Assembly: GCA_014268975.2 (NCBI GenBank)
Contig: CP077096.1
Coordinates: forward strand, 4,067,501-4,131,500
Direction: 5' to 3'
DNA: 64,000 bases
From: Pseudomonas wayambapalatensis
Lineage (GTDB): Bacteria; Pseudomonadota; Gammaproteobacteria; Pseudomonadales; Pseudomonadaceae
Shown in pieces: positions 50,067 through 61,515 of this stretch; positions within the stretch are counted from its first letter, which is position 1; every line of letters begins with the position of its first letter. The notes under the pieces are model-generated. The model worked only from the letters and a program-made list of their open reading frames with translations. It was not told the DNA's origin and made no database searches. Both the position numbers and the translations under genes were made by a program.

Positions 50067-50834
50067 GTGACACCACTTCTGATCACCCTGCTCATCGTGG
50101 CGGGTATCGCGTTGCTGATCGTGATCGGCTACCTCAACAATGTCGTGGAAAACGCCAAGCTCGAGCGCGCGCGCCTTAAAGTCGAGCTGACCGAACGCTT
50201 GCGCCGCTGCGGTGAGATCACCGAAACCTTCCCCGGCCAACTGATGACCCCGGCACTCAAGCTGCTGCTGACCCGCCTGGAGCTCAACCTCAATCAGCGC
50301 CTGCTGGCGCTGGACAAGCACAACGGCGACTTCAAGGCGCGCATCACCGAACTCGAAGGATTGATTGCCAAGGGCGACAAGTTGCCGGTCAACAACCCGC
50401 CGAGCCCGATTCAGACCGAGGTCAAAGCCAAGGACGTGCGCTTCCTGCTTGAGTCGCTGCACAACCAGATCGTGCGCGCTACCCAGGAAAACTTCCTGCA
50501 GTCCAACGAAGGCAAGTACTGGGTCAGGGAAATTCGCCACATCCTGGTACTACTGCACATCGAGTTCTTCAATAACCTGGGCCAGCAGGCGTTGCAGCAG
50601 AATCAACCAGGCCATGCGCGGCTGGCGTTCGAACGCGGCGTGCAGTACCTGCGCAAACAACCGGAACCGAAACAATATGAAGAGCAGCTGACCTACCTGG
50701 AAAAACTGCTCGCTCGCGCCAACGCGCAAGTACTGGACCAGATGGAGCCGGCCGAAAATGACCAGAACGCGCTGACCCAGGGCCTGAAAACCGATGAAGA
50801 CGAGACGTGGAAAAAGCGGGTGATCTACGACTGA
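50067..50834 (+). CDS. Conserved membrane-anchored protein of unknown function
   Basis: 255 residues. One N-terminal transmembrane helix (LLITLLIVAGIALLIVIGYL) is followed by a charged, mostly helical soluble region with coiled-coil character (residues about 30-110) and a TPR-like helical part (HARLAFERGVQYLRKQPEPKQYEEQLTYLEKLLARANAQVL). GTG start supported by GAGGCG upstream. Probably bitopic in the inner membrane. I do not recognise a named family. Confidence 0.78.
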   Translation: MTPLLITLLIVAGIALLIVIGYLNNVVENAKLERARLKVELTERLRRCGEITETFPGQLMTPALKLLLTRLELNLNQRLLALDKHNGDFKARITELEGLIAKGDKLPVNNPPSPIQTEVKAKDVRFLLESLHNQIVRATQENFLQSNEGKYWVREIRHILVLLHIEFFNNLGQQALQQNQPGHARLAFERGVQYLRKQPEPKQYEEQLTYLEKLLARANAQVLDQMEPAENDQNALTQGLKTDEDETWKKRVIYD

Positions 50835-50850
50835 TCCACAACCGTTGAAT

Positions 50851-50883
50851 ACAAGAAGGGCCGCAAAAAGCGGCCCTTCTTGT
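50851..50883. terminator. Bidirectional terminator
   Basis: A perfect 14-bp stem (ACAAGAAGGGCCGC) with an AAAAA loop. On the plus strand it runs into TTGTTTTT. It separates two convergent genes. Confidence 0.9.
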
Positions 50884-50886
50884 TTT

Positions 50887-51369
50887 TCAGCAGTCGCTCA
50901 ACGCCAGGAAGATCGACGCCAGGCGTTCAAGCCCGCACTGATCGGCCTCACTGAAACGCGCAAGGCTCGGACTGTCCAGGTCGAGCACGCCAATCAGCCT
51001 GCCCTCTTTTACCAGCGGGATCACCAGCTCGCTGTTGGACGCGCTGTCACAGGCGATGTGACCTGGGAATGCATGCACATCTTCCACCCGCTGGGTCTGC
51101 CGCGTGGCTGCGGCCGCGCCGCACACACCCTTGCCGAATGCGATGCGCACGCACGCCACCTGCCCCTGAAATGGCCCGAGCACCAGTTCTTCGTTGCGGT
51201 TGAGGTAGAAACCCGCCCAGTTCAGGTCTTCCACCTGGTGGTAGAGAAATGCCGAGAACTGTGCGGCGTTGGCGATGAAGTCACGTTCGTCGGCGAACAA
51301 CGCCTGTACTTGCGCAGCCAGCAGGTCATAGCCATCGAGGCCTTTGCCGCTGGCGTTGAGGTCGATCAT
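50887..51369 (-). CDS. Free methionine-R-sulfoxide reductase (GAF domain)
   Basis: 160 residues. GAF-fold enzyme reducing free Met-R-sulfoxide. All three redox cysteines of fRMsr are present: Cys73, Cys83 and Cys107 (VACVRIAFGKGVCG; HIACDSASNSELV). The WAGFYL motif is also typical. Its ATG overlaps the stop codon of the upstream ATPase gene (ATGA), so the two are translationally coupled. Confidence 0.93.
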   Translation of the reverse strand: MIDLNASGKGLDGYDLLAAQVQALFADERDFIANAAQFSAFLYHQVEDLNWAGFYLNRNEELVLGPFQGQVACVRIAFGKGVCGAAAATRQTQRVEDVHAFPGHIACDSASNSELVIPLVKEGRLIGVLDLDSPSLARFSEADQCGLERLASIFLALSDC

Positions 51370-52256
51370 TGGTTCTGCTCCAGCAATTGCAGTCCGACCC
51401 AGTAGCGGGCGAACTGGTAGGCACAACGGCCATTACGGTTGCCGCGGCCGGTGGCCCAGCGCGCAGCGAGGATGTCGAGTTCTTCGGTGCGCTGCCAGGC
51501 CAGCCCGGCCGGTCGCGCCAGTTGGCCGATCCAGTGCTCGACCACGTTGAGGAAATGCTCCTGGGTGAACGGATAGAACGACAACCACAAGCCAAACCGG
51601 TCAGACAAGGCGATCTTGTCTTCCACCGCTTCGTTGGGGTGCAGCTCGCCATCGATCATCTTCCAGTTTTCGTTGTCGCTCTGCTTCTCGGGCACCAGGT
51701 GACGGCGGTTCGAGGTGGCATAGAGCAGGACGTTGTCCGGCGCCTGCTCGAGCGAACCATCGAGCACACTCTTGAGCACGCGGTAGTCGCCCTCTCCCGC
51801 CTCGAACGAGAGGTCGTCGCAGAACAGGATGAAGCGTTGCTCGAGCTTTTGCAGTTGCTCGACCACCCGCGGTAAGTCGGCCAGATGATCGCGCTCGATC
51901 TCGATCAGGCGCAGGCCCTGGCTGGCATGTTCGGCCAGCAGCGCACGCACCAGCGACGACTTGCCGGTGCCCCGCGAGCCCCACAGCAGGGCGTGATTGG
52001 CGGGCATGCCATTGATGAACTGGTGGGTGTTGCGGCCCAGTTGCTCACGTTGCTGATCGACGCCGATCAGGTCCGAGAGTCGGATGTCCAGGCTGACTTC
52101 CAACGGCATGAGGTAGCCACTGCGACCATCACGCTGCCAGCGCGCAGCGAGGGTCGATGACCAGTCGATCTGCGGTCGGGGCGCCGGCAGCAGCGGTTCG
52201 AGGCGGGTCAGTATGGATTCGGCGTGTTCCAGGAATGCAATGAGGCGGGTGTCCAT
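51366..52256 (-). CDS. DUF815-family AAA ATPase
   Basis: 296 residues. Walker A WGSRGTGKSS (about residues 92-101), Walker B FILFCDDLSFE, sensor-like LLYATSNRRHL, and an arginine-containing LSDRFGLWLSFYPF segment. The family is widely conserved next to oxidoreductase genes but has no established role. The ATG at 52256 is at the start of similarity. It overlaps the fRMsr gene by 4 bp. Confidence 0.88.
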   Translation of the reverse strand: MDTRLIAFLEHAESILTRLEPLLPAPRPQIDWSSTLAARWQRDGRSGYLMPLEVSLDIRLSDLIGVDQQREQLGRNTHQFINGMPANHALLWGSRGTGKSSLVRALLAEHASQGLRLIEIERDHLADLPRVVEQLQKLEQRFILFCDDLSFEAGEGDYRVLKSVLDGSLEQAPDNVLLYATSNRRHLVPEKQSDNENWKMIDGELHPNEAVEDKIALSDRFGLWLSFYPFTQEHFLNVVEHWIGQLARPAGLAWQRTEELDILAARWATGRGNRNGRCAYQFARYWVGLQLLEQNQ

Positions 52257-52296
52257 GAAGGTTTCCTTAATCAAGACCGGTTCAGGAGCCGGAGCG

Positions 52297-52371
52297 CCGC
52301 CATCGCGCGACAAGACTGCCCCTACAGAGCCAACAGAGGTTGTGGGAGCAGGCTCGTCCCGCGATGGCCGC
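52297..52371. repeat. Inverted pair of REP elements (BIME-like)
   Basis: Two copies of a Pseudomonas-type REP core face each other: GCCATCGCGCGACAAG...CTACA at 52298-52326 and TGTGGGAGCAGGCTCG...GATGGC at 52341-52371, with a 14-bp spacer. Together they could form a long hairpin upstream of the sagS-like gene. Confidence 0.75.
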
Positions 52372-52481
52372 ACACCGGCCCATTGATTGGATCGCTCGAA
52401 ACAACAGACAGACCCGCCAGCAGCCGGGGCTGATCGGCTATGCTTGCGCAGCGCAAGGGGCGTTGAACCGGCTCGGGAACC

Positions 52482-54783
<2,302 letters not shown>

Positions 54784-54794
<11 letters not shown>

Positions 54795-55272
54795 GCAGAC
54801 GCTCGATATCGGCTTCCAGCGCCTGCGGCTTGGTGGTCGGTGCATAGCGCGTGACCTGGCCGCTGGACGGATCGACAAGGAACTTGGTGAAGTTCCACTT
54901 GATCTTCTGCGTCCCCAGCAGGCCGGGCGCACGCTTCTTCAGCTCGGCGAACAGCGGGTGGGCGCCAGGGCCGTTCACCTCGATCTTGCGAAACAGCGGG
55001 AAGCTCACGCCAAAGTTGAGCTCACAGAACTGCGCGATTTCCGACGCATCGCCCGGCTCCTGCTTGCCGAACTGGTTACACGGAAAGCCCAGTACGACAA
55101 GGCCCTGGGCGGCATGGTCCTGCCACAGCTTCTCAAGCCCCTTGTACTGCGGCGTGAAACCGCACTGGCTGGCGGTGTTGACCACCAGCAGCGCCTTGCC
55201 GGCGAAGTCGCCCAGGGTTTTCTGCTCGCCCTTGAGGGTGACGCAGGGAATGTCCAGCAACGCATCGGCCAT
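54784..55272 (-). CDS. gpx: Glutathione/thioredoxin-type peroxidase
   Basis: 162 residues. Peroxidatic Cys37 in NTASQCGFTPQYKGL, the GFPCNQFGKQEPG motif with the resolving Cys region, and KWNFTKFLVD with the active-site Trp-Asn. Cysteine-type GPx proteins usually use thioredoxin. The ATG at 55272 is at the family start. It lies 13 bp after msrB in the same direction, so both repair enzymes are likely cotranscribed. The OspR regulator gene that I recall here in P. aeruginosa is absent. Confidence 0.93.
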
Positions 55273-55285
55273 GTCGAATCTCCGT

Positions 55286-55681
55286 TCAGTCGTGCGGTTT
55301 GAAATCCAGGCAAACCGAATTGATGCAGTAGCGCAGCCCCGTCGGTGGCGGGCCATCCGGGAACACGTGACCCAGGTGCGCGTCGCACTGGGCGCAGGTG
55401 ACTTCGGTGCGGATCATGCCGTGGGACGTGTCGCGGATCTCGATCATCGCACTCTCCTCGATCGGCGCGTAGAAGCTCGGCCAGCCGCAACCGGAGTCGA
55501 ACTTGGTCTGCGAATCGAACAGCGGCAGATCACAACAGATGCAGTGATAGACACCGGCACGCTTTTCACTGTTGTATTTGCCCGTGAACGGTCGCTCGGT
55601 CCCCTTCAGGCGGCATACCTGGTATTGGGCGGGATCGAGCATCTCACGCCATTCTTCAAGTGTTTTGTCGATCTTTTGCAT
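55286..55681 (-). CDS. msrB: Peptide methionine-R-sulfoxide reductase
   Basis: 131 residues. The catalytic Cys is in GLRYCINSVCLDF, and four zinc cysteines are in CICC and CAQC. FDSGCGWPSF and RTEVTC motifs are typical. It repairs protein Met-R-sulfoxide in the cytoplasm. First gene of an msrB-gpx pair, divergent from alaA. Confidence 0.95.
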   Translation of the reverse strand: MQKIDKTLEEWREMLDPAQYQVCRLKGTERPFTGKYNSEKRAGVYHCICCDLPLFDSQTKFDSGCGWPSFYAPIEESAMIEIRDTSHGMIRTEVTCAQCDAHLGHVFPDGPPPTGLRYCINSVCLDFKPHD

Positions 55682-55849
55682 GGATGGACCTCGGCAGGCT
55701 GAATTTCACCCTGCGCCGTCTTTTCCCTGGCGCGGGTGGCACGTATATTAGTTGGCTTGTGCGCAGACGATCAGTCTGGCACCCGCGCCCCGTCCTTTTC
55801 AAACCTTTTGACGACCGCGCCCCGCGACTTATCCATTCGGGATCACATC

Positions 55850-57061
55850 ATGCAGTTCAGCAAATCGAACAAGCTCGCCAATGTCTGCTACGACATTCGC
55901 GGTCCGGTGCTCAAGCACGCCAAGCGTCTGGAAGAGGAAGGCCAGCGCATCCTCAAGCTGAACATCGGCAACCCGGCGCCCTTTGGTTTCGAAGCGCCGG
56001 ACGAAATCCTCCAGGACGTGATCCGCAATCTGCCGACCGCCCAGGGCTACAGCGACTCCAAAGGGCTGTTCAGCGCGCGCAAGGCGGTGATGCAGTACTG
56101 CCAGCAGAAGCAGATCGAAGGCGTTGGCATCGAGGACATCTACCTGGGCAACGGCGTCTCCGAACTGATCGTGATGTCGATGCAGGCGCTGCTCAACAAC
56201 GGTGACGAGGTGCTGATCCCGGCCCCCGACTACCCATTGTGGACCGCAGCAGTGAGCCTGGCTGGCGGCAAGCCCGTGCACTACCTGTGCGACGAGCAGG
56301 CCGACTGGTTCCCGGATCTTGACGACATCAAGGCCAAGATCACTCCGAACACCAAGGCCCTGGTGATCATCAACCCGAACAACCCGACCGGCGCGGTGTA
56401 CTCCAGGGAGCTGCTGCTCGGCATGCTGGAGCTGGCCCGCCAGCACAACCTGGTGGTGTTCTCCGACGAGATCTACGACAAGATCCTCTACGACGAAGCC
56501 GTACACATCAGCACCGCCTCGCTCGCTCCGGATGTGCTGTGCCTGACCTTCAACGGCCTGTCCAAGTCCTACCGGGTCGCAGGTTTCCGCTCCGGCTGGC
56601 TGATCATTTCCGGGCCCAAGCACCACGCGCAGAGCTACATCGAAGGCATCGACATGCTGGCCAACATGCGCCTGTGTGCCAACGTGCCCGCACAGCACGC
56701 CATCCAGACCGCGCTGGGCGGCTACCAGAGCATCAACGACCTGGTATTGCCGCCGGGCCGCCTGCTCGAACAGCGCAACCGCACCTACGAGTTGCTCAAC
56801 GCCATCCCCGGCGTCAGCTGTGTCAAGCCAATGGGTGCCCTGTACGCGTTCCCGAAAATCGACCCGAAGGTCTGCCCGATCCACAACGACGAGAAGTTCG
56901 TCCTCGACCTGCTGCTGTCGGAGAAACTGCTGATCGTCCAGGGCACGGCGTTCAACTGGCCGTGGCCGGATCACTTCCGCGTCGTCACCCTGCCGCGGGT
57001 GGATGACCTGGAGCAAGCCATCGGCCGTATCGGCAACTTCCTGCGCACCTACTCGCAGTAA
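55850..57061 (+). CDS. alaA: Alanine/glutamate-pyruvate aminotransferase AlaA
   Basis: 403 residues. Class I PLP aminotransferase with the family start MQFSKSNKLANVCYDIRGPV, NIGNPAPFGF, NPNNPTGAVYS, FSDEIYDKILYD, and the PLP Lys in FNGLSKSYRVAGFRSGW. The main route of alanine synthesis from pyruvate in related organisms. The ATG at 55850 is at the start of family similarity. Confidence 0.93.
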   Translation: MQFSKSNKLANVCYDIRGPVLKHAKRLEEEGQRILKLNIGNPAPFGFEAPDEILQDVIRNLPTAQGYSDSKGLFSARKAVMQYCQQKQIEGVGIEDIYLGNGVSELIVMSMQALLNNGDEVLIPAPDYPLWTAAVSLAGGKPVHYLCDEQADWFPDLDDIKAKITPNTKALVIINPNNPTGAVYSRELLLGMLELARQHNLVVFSDEIYDKILYDEAVHISTASLAPDVLCLTFNGLSKSYRVAGFRSGWLIISGPKHHAQSYIEGIDMLANMRLCANVPAQHAIQTALGGYQSINDLVLPPGRLLEQRNRTYELLNAIPGVSCVKPMGALYAFPKIDPKVCPIHNDEKFVLDLLLSEKLLIVQGTAFNWPWPDHFRVVTLPRVDDLEQAIGRIGNFLRTYSQ

Positions 57062-57076
57062 GCGATCAAGGCCTTG

Positions 57077-57103
57077 TCGTGCCAACCAGCCATGTTGGCA
57101 CGA
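57077..57103 (+). terminator. Hairpin after alaA
   Basis: A 10-bp stem TCGTGCCAAC / GTTGGCACGA with a 7-nt loop, 15 bp after the stop codon. No T-run follows, so it may be a weak terminator or a 3'-end stabiliser. Confidence 0.5.
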
Positions 57104-57212
57104 CGCCCTCCGCCCCACGGATGAATTCTTACATCCTGCAACGGTCTATCTCCCGGCGATCCGCCGCGTCTCTGTCATACTTCGCGATACACAGTTTGAA
57201 ATAGTCGGCCAG

Positions 57213-57241
57213 TTGAATCGCCTCGGCCGCCACCTTATATA
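57213..57241 (+). promoter_or_regulatory. Candidate promoter of htpX
   Basis: -35 TTGAAT (57213-57218), 17-bp spacer, -10 TATATA (57236-57241), giving a leader of about 40 nt. htpX is often heat-shock or envelope-stress controlled; no clear CpxR box was seen. Confidence 0.6.
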
Positions 57242-57288
57242 CCCCGCAGTAGAGCGACATTTTCATCCGTCAGGAGAACGTAACAACC

Positions 57289-58176
57289 ATGATGCGCATT
57301 CTGTTGTTTGTAGCCACCAACCTTGCGGTGGTGCTGGTTGCAAGCATTACCCTCAGCCTGTTCGGTTTCAACGGGTTCATGGCCGCCAACGGCGTCGACC
57401 TGGACCTGAGCCGCCTGCTGGTCTTCTGCGCCGTGTTCGGGTTTGCTGGCTCGCTGGTTTCGCTGTTCATCTCCAAGTGGATGGCGAAGATGACCACCGG
57501 CACCCAGATCATCACCCAGCCGCGCACCCACCACGAACAGTGGCTGCTGCAGACGGTCGAGGAGCTGTCCCGCGAGGCGGGTATCAAGATGCCGGAAGTG
57601 GGCGTGTTCCCCGCCTACGAGGCGAACGCCTTCGCCACTGGCTGGAACCGCAACGACGCACTGGTCGCCGTTTCGCAGGGCCTGCTCGAACGCTTCTCGC
57701 GGGACGAGGTACGCGCGGTACTGGCCCACGAGATCGGCCACGTCGCCAATGGCGACATGGTTACCCTGGCACTGGTCCAGGGCGTGGTGAACACCTTCGT
57801 GATGTTCTTCGCGCGTATCATCGGCAACTTCGTCGACAAGGTGATCTTCAAGAACGAAGAAGGCCAGGGCATCGCTTATTACGTCGCGACCATCGTCGCC
57901 GAACTGATCCTGGGCATCCTGGCCAGCATCATCGTCATGTGGTTCTCGCGTCGCCGCGAATACCGCGCCGACGAAGCCGGTGCCCGCCTGGCAGGTACTG
58001 GCGCGATGATTGCCGCACTGCAGCGCCTGCGTTCGGAACAAGGTATGCCAGTGCACATGCCCGATACGATGAAGGCCTTCGGCATCAACGGCGGCCTCAA
58101 GCAGGGCCTCGCCGGCCTTTTGATGAGCCACCCGCCGCTGGAAGACCGTATCGATGCACTGCGTCGTCGCGGCTGA
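57289..58176 (+). CDS. htpX: Membrane zinc protease HtpX
   Basis: 295 residues. Two N-terminal helices, then the zinc motif HEIGH (His147, His151) followed by a second pair of helices (LALVQGVVNTFVMFFARIIG; VATIVAELILGILASIIVMWF) and the third ligand region RRREYRADEAGARLAG. Degrades damaged inner-membrane proteins. ATG at 57289, or the next codon. A terminator follows. Confidence 0.96.
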   Translation: MMRILLFVATNLAVVLVASITLSLFGFNGFMAANGVDLDLSRLLVFCAVFGFAGSLVSLFISKWMAKMTTGTQIITQPRTHHEQWLLQTVEELSREAGIKMPEVGVFPAYEANAFATGWNRNDALVAVSQGLLERFSRDEVRAVLAHEIGHVANGDMVTLALVQGVVNTFVMFFARIIGNFVDKVIFKNEEGQGIAYYVATIVAELILGILASIIVMWFSRRREYRADEAGARLAGTGAMIAALQRLRSEQGMPVHMPDTMKAFGINGGLKQGLAGLLMSHPPLEDRIDALRRRG

Positions 58177-58193
58177 TTCAACGCGGTAAATGG

Positions 58194-58219
58194 AAAGGGC
58201 GACTCAGGTCGCCCTTTTC
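58194..58219. terminator. Rho-independent terminator after htpX
   Basis: AAAGGGCGAC / GTCGCCCTTT with a 4-nt loop and a T-run on the plus strand. It separates htpX from convergent tpm. Confidence 0.88.
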
Positions 58220-58247
58220 TTTGCACGTCTTCTGGCCAGAAGGCCGA

Positions 58248-58895
58248 TCAACGCTGCAACCGATACACCCGTTCCACCAGGCTGCCGACTCCCGCTTTCT
58301 GGAATTTAGGGCTGTCCTCGATAATGTCCGGCGCCTGCAACTCGGCCACTTCTTGCCATCCAGCAAGCCCGTGCCGGACTTCGTCATCCGGCACCGAGAA
58401 CGGCGGCCCGTCCAGACGCGACTGATCGTAATCCAAGGTGACCATCAGCCCCTGGCAAGCCGTCGGCAGGTAGTCAGACAGCAACGCAAAGTAACGGGTA
58501 CGCAGCGCCTGCGGCAATGCAATCACCGCAGCGCGATCATAGAGCCCCGCGCACTGTGCCAGATCCTCCGCCTGCAAGGCGAAGAAGTCACCACACCACA
58601 ACTCCACCAGGCCGCTGCGCCAGACCTCGAAGGCCCCATGCTGTGACACCTCGGGCTCGAGTTTGTGCTCCAGGAAGAAATCCGCCACCGCACGTTGCGA
58701 CAATTCCACCCCCAGCACGCGATACCCCTGCCCCGCCAACCAGATGACATCCAGGCTCTTGCCGCACAAAGGCACCAGCACCTGGCTGCCGGATTCCAGC
58801 TTTGGCCAGTGCGCCTGCAGGTACGGGTTCACCTGCGACTGGTGAAAGCCGATCTGATTGTCCGCCCACCGTTTGTGCCAGAACGCTGGCTCCAT
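58248..58895 (-). CDS. tpm: Thiopurine S-methyltransferase
   Basis: 215 residues. SAM-dependent methyltransferase of the TPMT family: FWHKRWADNQIGFHQSQVN, VLVPLCGKSLDVIWLAGQGYRVLGVELS and CGDFFAL are diagnostic. In Pseudomonas the enzyme methylates selenium, tellurium and thiopurine substrates. Cytoplasmic. Divergent from the dioxygenase gene. Confidence 0.94.
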   Translation of the reverse strand: MEPAFWHKRWADNQIGFHQSQVNPYLQAHWPKLESGSQVLVPLCGKSLDVIWLAGQGYRVLGVELSQRAVADFFLEHKLEPEVSQHGAFEVWRSGLVELWCGDFFALQAEDLAQCAGLYDRAAVIALPQALRTRYFALLSDYLPTACQGLMVTLDYDQSRLDGPPFSVPDDEVRHGLAGWQEVAELQAPDIIEDSPKFQKAGVGSLVERVYRLQR

Positions 58896-58997
58896 GATTC
58901 CTCCGAATATTTCGATAGATAACTTGCAAAACTTATATTGGATATCGATCTGTAACTGATCGAAGATGGCGGCATCTTAACCGCTCAGGACCCTGCC

Positions 58998-59765
58998 ATG
59001 CTGCCTAGCCTGTTCATTTCCCATGGCTCCCCCATGCTTGCCCTGCAACCCGGCGCCAGCGGCCCCGCACTGGCCAGCCTGGCGGCAGGCCTGCCACGGC
59101 CGAAGGCGATCGTGGTGGTGTCCGCGCACTGGGAAAGCCAGGAACTGCAGGTGATGAGTGGCGCGCAGCCACAGACCTGGCACGACTTCGGCGGCTTCCC
59201 CGCTGCGCTGTATGCCGTGCAGTATCCAGCACCTGGCGCCCCCGAACTGGCGCGCGAGGTAGCAGGCTTGCTCAGTGACGCCGGCCTGTCCGCCCAGCTC
59301 GATGCACAACGCCCCTTCGACCACGGCACCTGGGTGCCACTGTCGCTCATGTACCCGGATGCTGGCATCCCGGTAATCCAGGTGTCGCTGCCCAGCCGCC
59401 AGGGCCCAGCCCTGCAGCTGCAGGTTGGCAAGGCACTGGCCGGGTTGCGCGCCCAGGGGATACTGCTGGTCGGTTCCGGCAGCATCACCCACAACCTGGG
59501 CGAACTGGACTGGCACGCCGGCCCAGACGCCATCGAGCCCTGGGCACGGGCGTTCCGCGACTGGGTGGTCGAGCAATTGAAGGCAGAGGATACGGCCGCC
59601 CTGGAAGACTATCGACAGCAGGCTCCCTACGCGGTGCGCAACCACCCGAGTGATGAGCATCTCCTGCCATTGTTCTTTGCCATGGGTGCAGGCGACAGGT
59701 TCGGGATCGTCCACCAGGGCTTCACGATGGGAGCACTGGGAATGGATATCTACAGGTTCGACTGA
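58998..59765 (+). CDS. LigB/DODA-type extradiol dioxygenase (YgiD-like)
   Basis: 255 residues. Class III extradiol dioxygenase fold with metal-ligand motifs SLFISHGSP, VVVSAHWES and RPFDHGTWVPL, and a C-terminal GAGDRFGIVHQGFTMGALGMD. Such proteins open catechol or DOPA rings; the substrate is not known. No catabolic neighbours are present, so a housekeeping role like YgiD is more likely than a pathway role. Confidence 0.9.
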   Translation: MLPSLFISHGSPMLALQPGASGPALASLAAGLPRPKAIVVVSAHWESQELQVMSGAQPQTWHDFGGFPAALYAVQYPAPGAPELAREVAGLLSDAGLSAQLDAQRPFDHGTWVPLSLMYPDAGIPVIQVSLPSRQGPALQLQVGKALAGLRAQGILLVGSGSITHNLGELDWHAGPDAIEPWARAFRDWVVEQLKAEDTAALEDYRQQAPYAVRNHPSDEHLLPLFFAMGAGDRFGIVHQGFTMGALGMDIYRFD

Positions 59766-59789
59766 CTCCACAGACCTCAATTGACAGGC

Positions 59790-59821
59790 AAAAAAAATCC
59801 CCGGCAAGGCCGGGGATTTTT
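59790..59821. terminator. Bidirectional terminator between the dioxygenase and the helicase
   Basis: AAAAATCCCCGGC / GCCGGGGATTTTT with a 4-nt loop, A- and T-runs on both sides. Serves both convergent genes. Confidence 0.92.
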
Positions 59822-59835
59822 CATTGCAGCAGGAC

Positions 59836-61515
59836 TTAGTCCTCGCGATAGCGGCGCAGCTTCAGTTGCTTGCCGGCCACGCGGGTATCCTTGAGCTTGG
59901 ACAGCAGACGCTCCAGGCCTTCTTCCGGCAGCTCGACCAGGCTGAAGCTGTCGCGCACCTGGATGCGACCGATAGCATCACGGGCCAGGCCGCCTTCATT
60001 GAGGATCGCACCCAACAGGTTCTTGGCGGCGATACCATCACGGGCACCCAGGGCAGTACGGCAACGCACGCGGCCTTCGGCCAGCGGCATCGGCGCACGA
60101 CGCTCGCGATCACCGCGCTCGCTGCGCTCACCACGGTCACTGCGCTCGCCGGTACGCTCACGCGGCGTGTAGGTCGGCACCAGCGGTTGCTCGCGCTCGA
60201 CAGCAGCCAGGTCAAGCGACTGGCCATTGGTGGCCTTGCGCAGCAACGCAGCAGACAGCGCACGGGCCGAGCAGCCCAGGTCGGCGGTCAGGCGGTCGAA
60301 CAGCTCGCCATGGGTGGCCTCAGCTTCGGCAACCAGCGGCGCGAGGCTTGCGGTCAGCTTCTTGATGCGCGCATCCAGCACGGCCTGTGGGCCAGGCAGA
60401 CGAGCTTCGGCAACCTTCTGCCCGGTGACGCGCTCGATTACCTGCAGCATGCGGCGCTCACGCGGCGTCACCAGCAGCAGTGCGCGACCATCGCGACCGG
60501 CACGACCGGTACGGCCGATACGGTGCACGTAGGATTCCGGATCGTATGGCATGTCCACGTTGAACACGTGGGTGATGCGCGGTACGTCCAGGCCACGGGC
60601 GGCGACGTCGGTAGCGACGACGATGTCCAGGCGACCATCCTTGAGCGAGTCGATGACACGCTCACGCTGGTTCTGGGCAATATCGCCGTTCAGCGCGGCA
60701 GCCTTGTAGCCCTTGGCTTCCAGCGCGGCGGCCAGGTCCAGGGTGGCTTGCTTGGTGCGCACGAAGGCGATCAGCGCGTCGAACTCCTCGACCTCCAGCA
60801 GACGCAGCACGGCCGGGATCTTCTGGTCGGCGTGGACCATCAGGTGAGCCTGCTCGATCGCGGTGACAGTCTGGGTCTTGCTCTGGATCTTGACGTGCTT
60901 GGGCTCGCGCAGGTGGCGCTCGGCGATCGAACGGATCGACGACGGCAGGGTTGCGGAGAACAGCACGGTCTGGCGGGTGGCGGGGATGGCGTCGAAGATC
61001 ACTTCGAGGTCGTCCATGAAGCCCAGCTTGAGCATTTCGTCGGCTTCGTCGAGCACCAGGTACTGAACGGTGGAGAGCACTTTCTCGTCACGGCGCAGGT
61101 GGTCGCACAGACGGCCCGGGGTGGCGACGACGATCTGCGCACCGTTACGGATGGCACGCAGTTGTGGGCCCATCGGGGCACCACCGTACACAGCCACCAC
61201 GTTAACGCCCGGCATCTGCTTGGCATAGGTTTCGAAAGCGGTGGCTACTTGCAGCGCCAACTCACGGGTTGGCGCCAGGATCAGGGCTTGCGGTTCGCGC
61301 TTGCTCACGTCGATCTTGTTGAGGATCGGCAGGGCGAAGGCAGCGGTCTTGCCGGTGCCAGTCTGCGCCTGGCCGATCATGTCATGACCGGCGAGGATGA
61401 TCGGGATCGACTGTTGCTGGATGGCCGACGGCTCTTCATAGCCGGTGGCCAGAACGGCGGCAACGATGTTCGGATGAAGATCGAGAGCGGCGAATCCGCC
61501 GGTTTCCTGGGTCAT
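59836..61515 (-). CDS. deaD: DEAD-box ATP-dependent RNA helicase (DeaD/CsdA type)
   Basis: 559 residues. Q-motif and AQTGTGKT (residues 50-57), APTRELALQVA, DEAD (LVLDEADEML), SAT (FSATLP), ATDVAARGLDVPRI and HRIGRTGRAGR are intact. An Arg/Glu/Gly-rich linker (RERTGERSDRGERSERGDRERR) and a DbpA-like RNA-binding domain follow (VRCRTALGARDGIAAKNLLGAIL). Such helicases act in cold-shock and ribosome assembly. Start at 61515, after which family similarity begins. Confidence 0.94.
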   Translation of the reverse strand: MTQETGGFAALDLHPNIVAAVLATGYEEPSAIQQQSIPIILAGHDMIGQAQTGTGKTAAFALPILNKIDVSKREPQALILAPTRELALQVATAFETYAKQMPGVNVVAVYGGAPMGPQLRAIRNGAQIVVATPGRLCDHLRRDEKVLSTVQYLVLDEADEMLKLGFMDDLEVIFDAIPATRQTVLFSATLPSSIRSIAERHLREPKHVKIQSKTQTVTAIEQAHLMVHADQKIPAVLRLLEVEEFDALIAFVRTKQATLDLAAALEAKGYKAAALNGDIAQNQRERVIDSLKDGRLDIVVATDVAARGLDVPRITHVFNVDMPYDPESYVHRIGRTGRAGRDGRALLLVTPRERRMLQVIERVTGQKVAEARLPGPQAVLDARIKKLTASLAPLVAEAEATHGELFDRLTADLGCSARALSAALLRKATNGQSLDLAAVEREQPLVPTYTPRERTGERSDRGERSERGDRERRAPMPLAEGRVRCRTALGARDGIAAKNLLGAILNEGGLARDAIGRIQVRDSFSLVELPEEGLERLLSKLKDTRVAGKQLKLRRYRED

